DNA from: Fodinibius sp050117475
GTDB lineage: Bacteria > Bacteroidota > Rhodothermia > Balneolales > Balneolaceae
Assembly: GCA_050117475.1 (NCBI GenBank)
Contig: JASFMR010000051.1
Coordinates: 1 to 25,654 of the forward strand
Direction of reading: 5' to 3'
DNA length: 25,654 nt
The stretch's first letter is position 1. The number at the start of each line of letters is the position of its first letter. Below, in pieces: positions 15,197-23,881 of the stretch. The translations under genes were made by a program, and so were the position numbers. The notes below the pieces were generated by a model. The model searched no databases, had not been told where the DNA came from, and worked only from the letters and a program-made list of their open reading frames with translations.

Positions 15197-17596
15197 ATGA
15201 TAAAAAACTACATCAAAACTGCATTTCGAAACATCAGAAGAAAGCCAGTATATTCTGCCATCAATATACTGGGCTTGGCTACCGGACTGGCTTGCTGCGT
15301 GCTCATACTGATCTACCTGCAATACCAGCTCTCTTTTGATTCTTTCCAAAAAAATAGTGAGAATCTGTACCGGCTGAACAAAATCGTAACTCCCAAAACG
15401 GGCGGAACAGAACTGGACGCTATAACCGGCGGTTTGATGGGGCCACAGCTCAAACGGGACTATCCCGAAGTGAAAGAAGTGGTTCGCATTCGTCCTTGGT
15501 TCGACGATGTATTGCTTTCCCGCGATGATGACCATCTGAAAGTCCCCCAGTTTGTTCTTGCTGACTCCAGTTTCTTCAAAGTGTTTGGTTTTGAACTGCT
15601 GGAAGGGAATCCCAATACGGCTCTAGCTAAACCTCTTTCTATCGTTCTTTCGAAAAAAGTAGCTACACACTTTTTTGGAGATCAGAATCCCATCGGAAAG
15701 ACCATCAAAGGATTAAACGATCTGAATTACACGGTAACGGGTGTTGCAGAAAATGCTCCGATAAATTCCCATATCGACTATGATGTACTGGTTTCCTGGA
15801 CTTCAACCGGACCATCAGCCCTTGATTTTGGTTGGATGAACCGCTGGCTCACGCAGGTGGTATTTACCTATGTGCAGTTGGGCAAAAATACTGATGCTTC
15901 AAGATTGGAAGCCAAGTTTCCGAAATTTATGAAGACGCATTTTCCGGAACGGTCCGATCAGTACAAATTGTATCTCCAGCCCTTTAATAAAATCTATTTG
16001 CATTCTTCGGACATACATTATGATGATGAGCTTCGGTCGGGCAGTATTACTAATGTGTATATTTTTACCGCCGTAGCTTTGCTGGTGTTACTGATTGCAT
16101 GTATTAATTTTGTAAATTTGACCACAGCACGATCTGTCGAGCGGGGACGAGAAGTGGGTGTTCGAAAAGTATTAGGGGCCCAAAGGAGTCAGTTAGGTTT
16201 TCAATATCTGGGAGAATCACTGGGTTTGAGTTTTTTGGCTATGATAGTTGCATTAGTATTTATCCAATATGGGGAACCTATACTGACCTATATGGGAGTT
16301 CCGGCACAGCAGGCTACATTATGGGGCAACCATTTTGATATTTTACTTGAGCTGGCAATCATAACGATTGCAACAGGATTGATATCCGGAATATATCCCG
16401 CAGTTATACTATCCGGGTTTAAGCCCGCAGATACGCTATATGGCAAGGGGACCGGCAAATGGAGGGACGACCATTCGATTAGAAAAGTACTGGTAACACT
16501 CCAGTTTTCTCTTTCGATCGTTCTGATTATAGGATCGCTCATTGTATATCAACAAATGAAGTACCTGAACAGTAAAGATCTCGGGTTTCAAAAAAAACAG
16601 ATCCTAGTGCTCCCCCTCGGCGATGCCGGGTTACAATCAAAGGCCAAAGTTTTTAAGGATAGAGTTCTTAATAGTACCGATGTCCAGGAGGCAACGATCA
16701 GCAGTACGTTGCCCGGCTATGGATTTTCAAGTTATGGAATTAATCCGGAGGGGAAAGCCCAGGATGAAAGCTGGACAACCGATGTGCTTCGTCTCAGTGA
16801 TGACGATTTCTTGTCTACCTTCGGGATGAAAATGGAATCGGGACGGTTCTTTTCGGATAACTATGCCTCGGACGATTCCACCGGGGTGGTGATCAATGAG
16901 GCATTGGCCCGAAGCCTTGGTTGGAATAATCCGGTAGGAAAACGGCTTGATGTGCCCGGGGAGCTGGATCATGGCCGGGTTATTGGTGTGGTTAGGGATT
17001 TCAATACAAAATCGCTTTACACCAAGGTGGATCCCCTGCTTATGTTCAAGGACAATCGGGATAATTATCTGTCACTGAAGGTCAATCCCAAGGGACTGGA
17101 TCAAACTCTTTCTTTTATTCGCAAGACTTGGGAATCGTTTGATTCGGGATATCCTTTCGAATATGATTTTCTCGACCAGAAATTCGCCTCCTTTTATACA
17201 TCGGTGCACAAAATGCAGGATGTTCTGTTCTTGTTAACGGGATTGGCAATTTTTGTCTCCTGTCTCGGTTTGTTTGGGCTTTCCGCTTTTGTAGTTACCA
17301 AACGTCAAAAGGAGGTAGGTATTCGCAAGGTATTGGGTTCGTCCGTATCCGGAGTCATCATTTTGATTTCCAGAGATTTTCTGAAACTGGTTGGTATCGG
17401 ATTCCTGGTTGCCGTACCTGCGGCTTACTGGCTGGCAAACAACTGGCTGCAGGATTTTGCCTATAGAATAAGCATTGGGGCAGATGTCTTTCTGCTTTCT
17501 GGAATCATCGCGCTGTCGCTTGCAATACTGGCAGTAATATGGCAGTCCATTAGAGCTGCTCTTGTAAATCCTGTGGAGAGTTTAAAATGTGAATAA
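15197..17596 (+). CDS. FtsX/MacB-like ABC transporter permease, paralogue 6
   Basis: 799 aa, opening MIKNYIKTAFRNI. TM1 at about 20-43 has GLACCVLILIYL. Domain 1 has ATHFFGDQNPIGKTI. TM2-4 carry coupling motif EVGVRKVLGAQ (about 319-329). Domain 2 has WNNPVGKRL and FEYDFLDQKFASFYTSVHKMQ. TM6-8 carry EVGIRKVLGSS (about 706-716), where the usual Gly-Ala is Gly-Ser. The tail reads NPVESLKCE instead of SLRNE, and the stop is TAA rather than the TGA of most sisters. The reading frame is otherwise intact. In related permeases these cytoplasmic motifs face the ATPase, so the changes could slightly alter that contact; this is inference. Confidence 0.93.
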   Translation: MIKNYIKTAFRNIRRKPVYSAINILGLATGLACCVLILIYLQYQLSFDSFQKNSENLYRLNKIVTPKTGGTELDAITGGLMGPQLKRDYPEVKEVVRIRPWFDDVLLSRDDDHLKVPQFVLADSSFFKVFGFELLEGNPNTALAKPLSIVLSKKVATHFFGDQNPIGKTIKGLNDLNYTVTGVAENAPINSHIDYDVLVSWTSTGPSALDFGWMNRWLTQVVFTYVQLGKNTDASRLEAKFPKFMKTHFPERSDQYKLYLQPFNKIYLHSSDIHYDDELRSGSITNVYIFTAVALLVLLIACINFVNLTTARSVERGREVGVRKVLGAQRSQLGFQYLGESLGLSFLAMIVALVFIQYGEPILTYMGVPAQQATLWGNHFDILLELAIITIATGLISGIYPAVILSGFKPADTLYGKGTGKWRDDHSIRKVLVTLQFSLSIVLIIGSLIVYQQMKYLNSKDLGFQKKQILVLPLGDAGLQSKAKVFKDRVLNSTDVQEATISSTLPGYGFSSYGINPEGKAQDESWTTDVLRLSDDDFLSTFGMKMESGRFFSDNYASDDSTGVVINEALARSLGWNNPVGKRLDVPGELDHGRVIGVVRDFNTKSLYTKVDPLLMFKDNRDNYLSLKVNPKGLDQTLSFIRKTWESFDSGYPFEYDFLDQKFASFYTSVHKMQDVLFLLTGLAIFVSCLGLFGLSAFVVTKRQKEVGIRKVLGSSVSGVIILISRDFLKLVGIGFLVAVPAAYWLANNWLQDFAYRISIGADVFLLSGIIALSLAILAVIWQSIRAALVNPVESLKCE

Positions 17597-17602
17597 TTGA
17601 TA

Positions 17603-17672
17603 AGCTGTCAGCCGTCAGTCTTCAGTTCTAAATGGGAGCTGAGAACGGGCTGACCGCTGTAACCTGATAGCC
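17603..17672 (+). repeat. Palindromic leader element between permeases 6 and 7, copy 8
   Basis: The outer arms AGCTGTCAGCC (17603-17613) and GGCTGACCGCT (17648-17658) pair at 10 of 11 positions. The inner arm CAGTT (17623-17627) has changed from the usual CAGCT but still pairs with AGCTG (17637-17641) through a G-U wobble. The 3' end GTAACCTGATAGCC touches the ATG. Confidence 0.82.
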
Positions 17673-20054
17673 ATGATAAAAAATTATATCAAAATTGCGT
17701 TTCGCAACCTTAGACGTTACAAAGGATATTCCCTGATTAATATTCTTGGCTTGGGTGTGGGGCTGGCGTGTAGTATTATTGTATTTCTATATATCCAAAA
17801 CGAGCTTTCCTACGATCAGTCCCAGACTAATAAAAATCGATTGTACCGGGTGGCGGAAGTCCGGAAAGGCGGGGGGAGTGTGACCAAAAGTGCCTGGTCG
17901 CAAGTGCCGATGGGACCTGCTATTGAGCAGCACTTTCCTCAAGTGGAGGAAGCGATTCGTTTTTGGCAGGCCTTTAAACCCTTGGTTGGCAATAAACAGG
18001 ATGTATATGACGAAGACGGTAGGCTCTATTTTGCCGATATGGAAGTATTTAAAGCCTTTTCCTTTCATCTTATCCAGGGGAATCCCCAAAAAGTTTTAGC
18101 TGGTCCTGGGTCGGTGGTACTGACGCAAACGGCAGCCAAAAAATATTTTGGCAGTGAAGATCCGATTGGGAAAAGATTGAGCTACCGGGGATATCCCGCC
18201 GGGGAATTAACGCTGACGGTCACCGGTGTGATGAAAGACCTTCCGTCTAACAGCCAGTTTGCTTTTGATATGCTGGTATCTATGAATGGAGTAAAAAACG
18301 AGGCCACCAATTGGGGGTCTCATAAACCGATATGGACGTACCTGCTGCTTCGGAAAGGGGCTGATAAAGCAACGCTGGAGCAACAATTGCCTTCTTTTTT
18401 GGATTCCCAGCATGAATCGAGCAGTATAACCCAGAAAGTAGAGCTAGAGCCACTTACGAAGATCCATCTTTATTCTGGCTACAAGGGGGGCTTTAAGCCG
18501 GGTAATAGCATTGCTTATTTGTCTCTTTTTGGTGCCATTGGGTTTCTCATTCTTTTTATTGCTTGTATTAACTTCATGAACCTTGCTACGGCCCGGTCGA
18601 TAAATCGGGCAACCGAAGTAGGGGTACGCAAAACGTTTGGCGCTTATCGTGGTCAGTTGGTAAAACAATTTATCGGAGAAACATTTTTATTGGTCGTAAT
18701 GGCCCAAATCCTGGCATTGCTTTTGGTCGAAGTGGGCCTGCCGGTTTTTAATTCCTTAGCCGGTAAATCAATGACGCTGTCTTATGTGCATAATGTATCG
18801 TTGGTCGGCTCATTAGTTTTACTGACTCTGTTAGTCAGCTTCGGGGCAGGGCTGTATCCCGCTTTTGTCCTTTCGGGATTTAAACCCAGCTCGGTTTTCA
18901 AAAACAGTTCTGTGCATATGGGAAAGGGAGCGTTGGTAAGAAAGGCATTGGTTGCATTTCAATTTGCCGCCTCTATCGCCTTAATTATTGCCACCGGTAT
19001 AGTGATAAAGCAGATGGACTATGTTCAAAATAAACGACTTGGCTTTAACAAAGACGGCATTGTAGTACTTCCCTATAGTGAAAATGAGAAACCGCTTCTC
19101 AATAGCTTGCAGCAAAATCCTGATATTGTGGATGCGTCAGTCTCGCAGCGTGTACCGGTAAATAATATGAATACCGATGGGCGACCCATGGAGATCCCCG
19201 GGAAAGAAGAACCGGTTAGGGTTGAAAGTTTTATCGTCGATGACCATTTCCTGGATACATATAATATAAAACTGGTTGCCGGTCGAGGGATATCCGAGCA
19301 GATGGCTTCTGATACCAGTGCGTTTCTTATTAATCAAACAGCTGTAAAACGGTTTGGTTGGTCAAGTGCGAAAGAAGCCCTCGGAAAACCGGTGGTCTGG
19401 AGCGGTTATGAAAAAGGCCGAATTGTGGGAGTCGTCCGGGATTTTAATATGGCATCGCTACACCAGGCCATAGAGCCGATGGCCATGCAGCTAATGCCCC
19501 GGGAACAATGGTGGAAAACGTTTATATCGGTTAAGATCCGTAAATCTGCCGACTTGCCTGGTATGTTAAAGTTTCTGGAGTCCACATGGAAAAAATATAC
19601 GCCGCGCGGAGCCTATGATTATTTCTTTATCAATCAAAGTCTTGAGCAACTGCACCGCGCGGATTTCCGACTTGCTAAAATATTCAGATATGTTTCGGTA
19701 TTGGCCATCTTTATTGCCTGCCTTGGACTGTTGGGCCTTGTTTCATTCATGGCATCACAACGTGGCAGAGAGGTTGCCATTAGAAAAGTATTGGGTGCAA
19801 GTATAGCCCAAATACTAATGTTGTTTAACAAAGAGTTTCTCGGGCTGGTTTTTACGGGATTTTTAGTTGCGGTTCCATGCACGATGTATCTGATGAGATT
19901 CTGGTTGAATGATTTTGCCTATCGGATTGATATTGGGAGCGGTATTATCATTCTAGCCGGTTTGATTGCCATGTCGATTGCTGCGCTTACAGTAAGCGGA
20001 CAATCTCTGCGGGCAGCCCGGGTAAATCCGGTAGATAGCTTACGAAATGAATAA
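17673..20054 (+). CDS. FtsX/MacB-like ABC transporter permease, paralogue 7
   Basis: 793 aa, the shortest complete paralogue. It opens MIKNYIKIAFRNL, with TM1 at about 20-43 (LGLGVGLACSIIVFLYI). Domain 1 has AKKYFGSEDPIGKRL. TM2-4 carry coupling motif EVGVRKTFGAY (about 315-325). Domain 2 has WSSAKEALGKPV and YDYFFINQSLEQLHRADFRL, replacing the common FLD motif with FIN. TM6-8 carry EVAIRKVLGAS (about 700-710), where Ala replaces the otherwise invariant Gly of the E-[IV]-G-x-R-K motif in this array. The tail is NPVDSLRNE with TAA. It has more private substitutions in conserved motifs than its sisters but no frame damage. Confidence 0.93.
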   Translation: MIKNYIKIAFRNLRRYKGYSLINILGLGVGLACSIIVFLYIQNELSYDQSQTNKNRLYRVAEVRKGGGSVTKSAWSQVPMGPAIEQHFPQVEEAIRFWQAFKPLVGNKQDVYDEDGRLYFADMEVFKAFSFHLIQGNPQKVLAGPGSVVLTQTAAKKYFGSEDPIGKRLSYRGYPAGELTLTVTGVMKDLPSNSQFAFDMLVSMNGVKNEATNWGSHKPIWTYLLLRKGADKATLEQQLPSFLDSQHESSSITQKVELEPLTKIHLYSGYKGGFKPGNSIAYLSLFGAIGFLILFIACINFMNLATARSINRATEVGVRKTFGAYRGQLVKQFIGETFLLVVMAQILALLLVEVGLPVFNSLAGKSMTLSYVHNVSLVGSLVLLTLLVSFGAGLYPAFVLSGFKPSSVFKNSSVHMGKGALVRKALVAFQFAASIALIIATGIVIKQMDYVQNKRLGFNKDGIVVLPYSENEKPLLNSLQQNPDIVDASVSQRVPVNNMNTDGRPMEIPGKEEPVRVESFIVDDHFLDTYNIKLVAGRGISEQMASDTSAFLINQTAVKRFGWSSAKEALGKPVVWSGYEKGRIVGVVRDFNMASLHQAIEPMAMQLMPREQWWKTFISVKIRKSADLPGMLKFLESTWKKYTPRGAYDYFFINQSLEQLHRADFRLAKIFRYVSVLAIFIACLGLLGLVSFMASQRGREVAIRKVLGASIAQILMLFNKEFLGLVFTGFLVAVPCTMYLMRFWLNDFAYRIDIGSGIIILAGLIAMSIAALTVSGQSLRAARVNPVDSLRNE

Positions 20055-20058
20055 CTAT

Positions 20059-20131
20059 GCTGTCAGCTCTCAGTCCTCAGCTATGGGTAGCTGAAGGCTA
20101 ACTGAAAGCTGATAGCTGAAACCCGACAGCC
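20059..20131 (+). repeat. Palindromic leader element between permeases 7 and 8, copy 9
   Basis: The inner hairpin is the cleanest of the set: TCAGCTA (20077-20083), loop TGGG, TAGCTGA (20088-20094), 7 bp. The outer arm GCTGTCAG (20059-20066) can pair with CTGATAGC (20109-20116) with one G-U. The 3' end CTGAAACCCGACAGCC abuts the ATG at 20132. Confidence 0.83.
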
Positions 20132-22519
20132 ATGATTAAAAATTATCTCAAAATCGCCCTGCGTAACCTGAGAAAATACAAAGGTTACACCTTCATAAAT
20201 ATCAGTGGCTTGTCCATCGGGTTGGCTTGCTGTGTGCTTATTTTCTTGTTCGTTCGGGATGAACTGAGCTATGATACGTTCCACCCCTATGCCGGGAATA
20301 TTTACCGGGTCGTTTATAGCACTTCGGAGGATCATCAACCGACCAATGCCAATGGTAGTTACGGCCCCGGTCCGGCAATGAAACAGGATTTCTCTGAGGT
20401 TGTTAATTTTGTGCGATTCCGGAAAGTGGGTCAACAGGGGACTAAAACGTTTGTCAAGCATAAAGACAAACGATTTTATGAGCCGCGATTTATGTTTGCC
20501 GATTCCACAGTCTTTGATGTATTCCATTTTCCACTGGTGGAAGGAAATCCGAAGACAGCATTAAGCCGTCCGAATACAATTGTGATTACCCAGGAGATGG
20601 CTCAAAAATATTTCGGAGATGAAAACCCAATAGGGAAGACCTTAACAGCAGATCCTTATGCCAACGGAAATCTCATGGATTTTGAAATTACCGGAGTGCT
20701 TAACAACATACCACACAACTCGCATATCCATTTTGATTTTTTGGCTTCGTTTGTCAGTCAGCGGGAAAATTTAAATCAGTTCGCCGGCTTTCAACCCGTA
20801 TTTACATATGTACAATTAAAGGCCGGGGCATCCCCCGAAAAGATCGATAGCCAGCTCCCGGATTTCCTGCACCGTCACTGGACGGATGATCCCTGGTATA
20901 CCATTTCACTGCAGCCGTTATTGGATATCCACCTGCACTCGCACCTTCGTTCGGAGATCGAACCGAACGGGAATATTGTATATGTCTATATCTTTTCACT
21001 TGTAGCTGTTTTTATCCTGATTATTGCAGGTATTAATTTCATGAACTTGGCTACTGCCCGGTCCGCACAGCGAGCCCGCGAAGTAGGGGTTCGAAAAGCG
21101 ATTGGGGCCCATCGTTCGCAGTTGATCCGGCAATTTTTAAGTGAATCCTTGTTGATTAGTCTTATAAGCGGGTTGTTTGCCCTGGCTTTAATCGATTTGG
21201 CATTGCCGATATTTAATAATCTGACAGGGAAGCAAATTACAATTTCTTACCTCCATGATCCGGTATTAATCGGAGTATTTTTTGGAGTGTTGATCGTTGT
21301 CGGTTTGTTGGCTGGTTTATATCCGGCGCTCTTTTTATCCTCCTATAAACCGATTCACACATTAAAGGGTACGCTTAAAGAAAAGAGTTCCGGAGGAAGA
21401 CTGCGAAAAGGCTTGGTAATTTTCCAGTTTACCATTTCGATTGTAATGATTGTGGCTACAGGCATAGCCTATCATCAGTTGCAATACATTCAAAATAAGG
21501 ATTTGGGATATGCCAAGGATCAGATTATGGTGATTCCCTTGAATAATGAGGTTCGAAATGAATATATGGCACTCAAAAATGAGCTACTCCAAAATGCTCA
21601 TATATTAAACACTACGACTTCGTCGCTGGTCCCGACTATGGGTAGCAGTCATGATATATATTCATTTGAAGGGGTAAAAAACGAGCAATCATTGGCCACT
21701 TATTACATCGACAAAAATTTCATAGATACCTATGGGATTAAATTATTGGCTGGAAAGGATATCAGCCGGGACTTAACCGTGAATAAGAAAAGTGCTGACT
21801 TTCTAATTTCCCAAAAAGCGGTAAAAGAAGCCGGGTGGAACTCACCGGGAGATGCCTTGGGGCGTACCGTAAAATACGGTGAATACCAGGGGCAAATTTC
21901 AGGAGTGGTCAACAACTTATTTATCTACAGCCTACACGAGCAATTGTACGCAATGATCTTTTTTATTACCCCTATAAAATACCACGAATATCTTTCTATT
22001 AAGGTGGATTCGCGCAATGTTCAGCAGTCTATTGCCTACATCCAAAAAACCTGGAAAAAGCTGGTGCCCGATTACCCCCTTGACTATACTTTTCTGGACC
22101 AAAGTTTCGAACGCATGCACCAGGCAGACATCAGGGTGGGGAAAACACTGAGTTATTTTGCATTGCTGGCCATCATTGTGGCATGTCTGGGATTGTTCGG
22201 GCTGGCTGCCTTTATGGCCGAGCGTAAAACCAAGGAGATAGGCATTCGAAAGGTATTGGGAGCGACCATCTCAAATATCATTTTGTTATTGTCTCGGGAT
22301 TTCCTGAAGCTGATTATAGTTGCCGTAATCCTGGCAACGCCATTAGCATGGTATTTCATGCATCGCTGGCTGCAAAGTTTCGCCTATCGTATAGATATAT
22401 CGTTCATGACCTTTGTCTGGGCGGGGTTGATTGCTATTGGAATTGCCGTTCTAACCATTGGTTATCAGTCGATAAAAGCGGCTTTAACAAATCCAGTAGA
22501 AAGTTTGAGAAGTGAATGA
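20132..22519 (+). CDS. FtsX/MacB-like ABC transporter permease, paralogue 8
   Basis: 795 aa, last gene of the contiguous array. It opens MIKNYLKIALRNL, with TM1 at about 20-43 (GLSIGLACCVLIFLFV). Domain 1 has AQKYFGDENPIGKTL. TM2-4 include IIAGINFMNLATA, with Gly where most sisters have Cys, and coupling motif EVGVRKAIGAH (about 317-327). Domain 2 has WNSPGDALGRTV and YTFLDQSFERMHQADIRVG. TM6-8 carry EIGIRKVLGAT (about 702-712). The tail is NPVESLRSE with TGA. It is convergent with the minus-strand gene ending at 22578; the 58-nt gap contains only a decayed version of the palindromic element. Confidence 0.93.
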   Translation: MIKNYLKIALRNLRKYKGYTFINISGLSIGLACCVLIFLFVRDELSYDTFHPYAGNIYRVVYSTSEDHQPTNANGSYGPGPAMKQDFSEVVNFVRFRKVGQQGTKTFVKHKDKRFYEPRFMFADSTVFDVFHFPLVEGNPKTALSRPNTIVITQEMAQKYFGDENPIGKTLTADPYANGNLMDFEITGVLNNIPHNSHIHFDFLASFVSQRENLNQFAGFQPVFTYVQLKAGASPEKIDSQLPDFLHRHWTDDPWYTISLQPLLDIHLHSHLRSEIEPNGNIVYVYIFSLVAVFILIIAGINFMNLATARSAQRAREVGVRKAIGAHRSQLIRQFLSESLLISLISGLFALALIDLALPIFNNLTGKQITISYLHDPVLIGVFFGVLIVVGLLAGLYPALFLSSYKPIHTLKGTLKEKSSGGRLRKGLVIFQFTISIVMIVATGIAYHQLQYIQNKDLGYAKDQIMVIPLNNEVRNEYMALKNELLQNAHILNTTTSSLVPTMGSSHDIYSFEGVKNEQSLATYYIDKNFIDTYGIKLLAGKDISRDLTVNKKSADFLISQKAVKEAGWNSPGDALGRTVKYGEYQGQISGVVNNLFIYSLHEQLYAMIFFITPIKYHEYLSIKVDSRNVQQSIAYIQKTWKKLVPDYPLDYTFLDQSFERMHQADIRVGKTLSYFALLAIIVACLGLFGLAAFMAERKTKEIGIRKVLGATISNIILLLSRDFLKLIIVAVILATPLAWYFMHRWLQSFAYRIDISFMTFVWAGLIAIGIAVLTIGYQSIKAALTNPVESLRSE

Positions 22520-22524
22520 TTAAT

Positions 22525-22574
22525 GACAGTCAGCGGGTAAGCCTTCGAATTTCAGTACAGTAGATGAGAGCTTG
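22525..22574 (+). repeat. Decayed palindromic element at the array's right border, copy 10
   Basis: The stretch after permease 8 keeps recognisable pieces of the element (CAGTCAGC, CCTTCGAATTTCAG, GATGAGAGCTTG) in the same order as copy 8, but arm pairing is largely lost. No permease follows; the minus-strand gene ends at 22578. It looks like a degenerating border copy. Confidence 0.45.
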
Positions 22575-22577
22575 TTG

Positions 22578-23690
22578 CTAATTTACCGCCTGATTGTATT
22601 CCTTCGGCCGATACTCTCGTGGTGTTTTATCGGCCAGACGATGGAAGGCAAAATAGCCGAAGCGGGTAGCCCCATAGGGTTCGATGATTTCACCGTTGGC
22701 GTCAATGGTGATAGGATGTTCATTTAGTTGAAGGTAGGAAGTTTGTACGCCCATTGGACTCCGCTGATATTCGTTGAGCCAATGTAAGTAGCGCCGGTTT
22801 TCTCCAATTTTTGTATAAATAATTTTGAGCCGGCCGAAGAAGTTCAACTTATGTAACTCCTCATTACCCCTTTTGCGAATGAAGCGTTGGCCTGAGGTGC
22901 GGAATCGATTCTGTGTAGAATAGCCATAGACCCCTTGTTTGATGTTATAGAGAATGAATCCCTCTTCTTTTACACGATTCTGAAGCATCGCAAGTAAAAA
23001 ATGGCGCAGAGAACCATAGAACGCATTCCTTCGGTTCTTCATCCAATAGGTCGCCTGCTGTGAATCGGCCGGAGTCATTTCGGTAAAGAATGGATCCCCG
23101 TCCCAGCGGGTTCGGCTTCCGGCATGATAGAATTCATCGAGGTAGTAGGTGATATGATAACCAAGAGCTAAGTTTTCGATTTTAAGCGGAGCTAGTGCTA
23201 TCGCGGAAAAACGTCCCCACCATCGGCTTTCGAACCTTAGTACTTCGGGATTAAGGATTTTCACGGAATCGGCAAACTTTGATTCTCCAATGAATAGATT
23301 TCTAAATCGTTTTAAGTGTTTTTCCCATTTCTTGTCTAGGTTTCCAACGAAGATTTCAGGCATTTCATAGATTACAGCCTTCAATTCAAAATCCACTCTC
23401 TTAGTTTCCTGCCGGCCTACAATGACCTCAACTAGTGTTCTGCCATAGCCAATCATGGAAACAATAAGCCGGTAGCTGCCGGGGGGGACCTTTTTAAGGC
23501 GGTATTGTCCCAATGCATTTGTGGCTGTACCGATTTTTGTGCCGGAAAGAAACACATTGGCACCCCTGAGCGGCTTCCCGGTATGAGCATCCACAACTCT
23601 GCCTTCAAGTGCAGGCTGGGCCCGCAGCACGAGTGCGTTACCTGCAAAAAAGAGATTGGAAATAAACAATGCAATGGCAATTACACGCAT
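22578..23690 (-). CDS. Exported protein with carboxypeptidase-like regulatory domain
   Basis: 370 aa. Residues 1-24 look like a signal peptide (hydrophobic core, then LRAQP). Residues about 28-105 form a carboxypeptidase-D-type regulatory beta-sandwich, with G-R-V-V-D-A-H-T-G-K-P-L-R-G-A-N-V, GTATNALGQYRLKKVPPGSY and MIGY. Such domains are common at the N-terminus of Bacteroidota envelope proteins. Residues about 115-370 are not recognised; they are rich in aromatic and basic residues (WWGRFSAIALAP, YHITYYLDEFYH) and have no obvious membrane segment or catalytic motif. Unlike the permeases it has a strong Shine-Dalgarno sequence, GGAGG, six bases before the ATG (plus-strand CCTCC, 23697-23701). 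It is divergent from the lipoprotein gene and convergent with permease 8. A periplasmic or cell-surface role is likely; no enzyme function should be assumed. Confidence 0.8.
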   Translation of the reverse strand: MRVIAIALFISNLFFAGNALVLRAQPALEGRVVDAHTGKPLRGANVFLSGTKIGTATNALGQYRLKKVPPGSYRLIVSMIGYGRTLVEVIVGRQETKRVDFELKAVIYEMPEIFVGNLDKKWEKHLKRFRNLFIGESKFADSVKILNPEVLRFESRWWGRFSAIALAPLKIENLALGYHITYYLDEFYHAGSRTRWDGDPFFTEMTPADSQQATYWMKNRRNAFYGSLRHFLLAMLQNRVKEEGFILYNIKQGVYGYSTQNRFRTSGQRFIRKRGNEELHKLNFFGRLKIIYTKIGENRRYLHWLNEYQRSPMGVQTSYLQLNEHPITIDANGEIIEPYGATRFGYFAFHRLADKTPREYRPKEYNQAVN

Positions 23691-23881
23691 AAACTTCCTC
23701 CCAATGCCAAATAATGAGTGCTGTCAACAATTCAATTTAATAGGATTGGCAAAATTTTTCAGGGGAAATGACGGTAAATACGGCACTAAATACTTTTGAA
23801 AAGCAAGAAATTAATAAATTGGCAATCTGAAAGAATTTATTCATCTTCCGATAAACGTTAGGGTACACAAATATCTAAATT
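23691..23881. promoter_or_regulatory. Divergent intergenic region with candidate promoter box
   Basis: 191 bp between two divergent genes. The minus-strand gene's Shine-Dalgarno sequence lies at 23697-23701. For the plus-strand lipoprotein, TACTTTTG (23791-23798) fits the Bacteroidota -7 consensus TAnnTTTG and lies 83 nt before the ATG. No TTG is seen at the expected -33 distance, so the assignment is tentative. I see no riboswitch or RNA gene. Confidence 0.4.

Noticed and set aside
15116..15535. Minus-strand open frame of about 139 codons over the start of permease 6, and a similar one at 20081-20527
   Set aside because: Both overlap the conserved N-terminal coding region of a permease and read through the palindromic element; composition and position fit antisense shadows, and neither shows a recognisable domain.
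1..22519. Repeated element as a CRISPR array or tandem satellite
   Set aside because: Copies are about 2.4 kb apart with complete genes between them, vary in sequence, and have no short unique spacers or cas genes.
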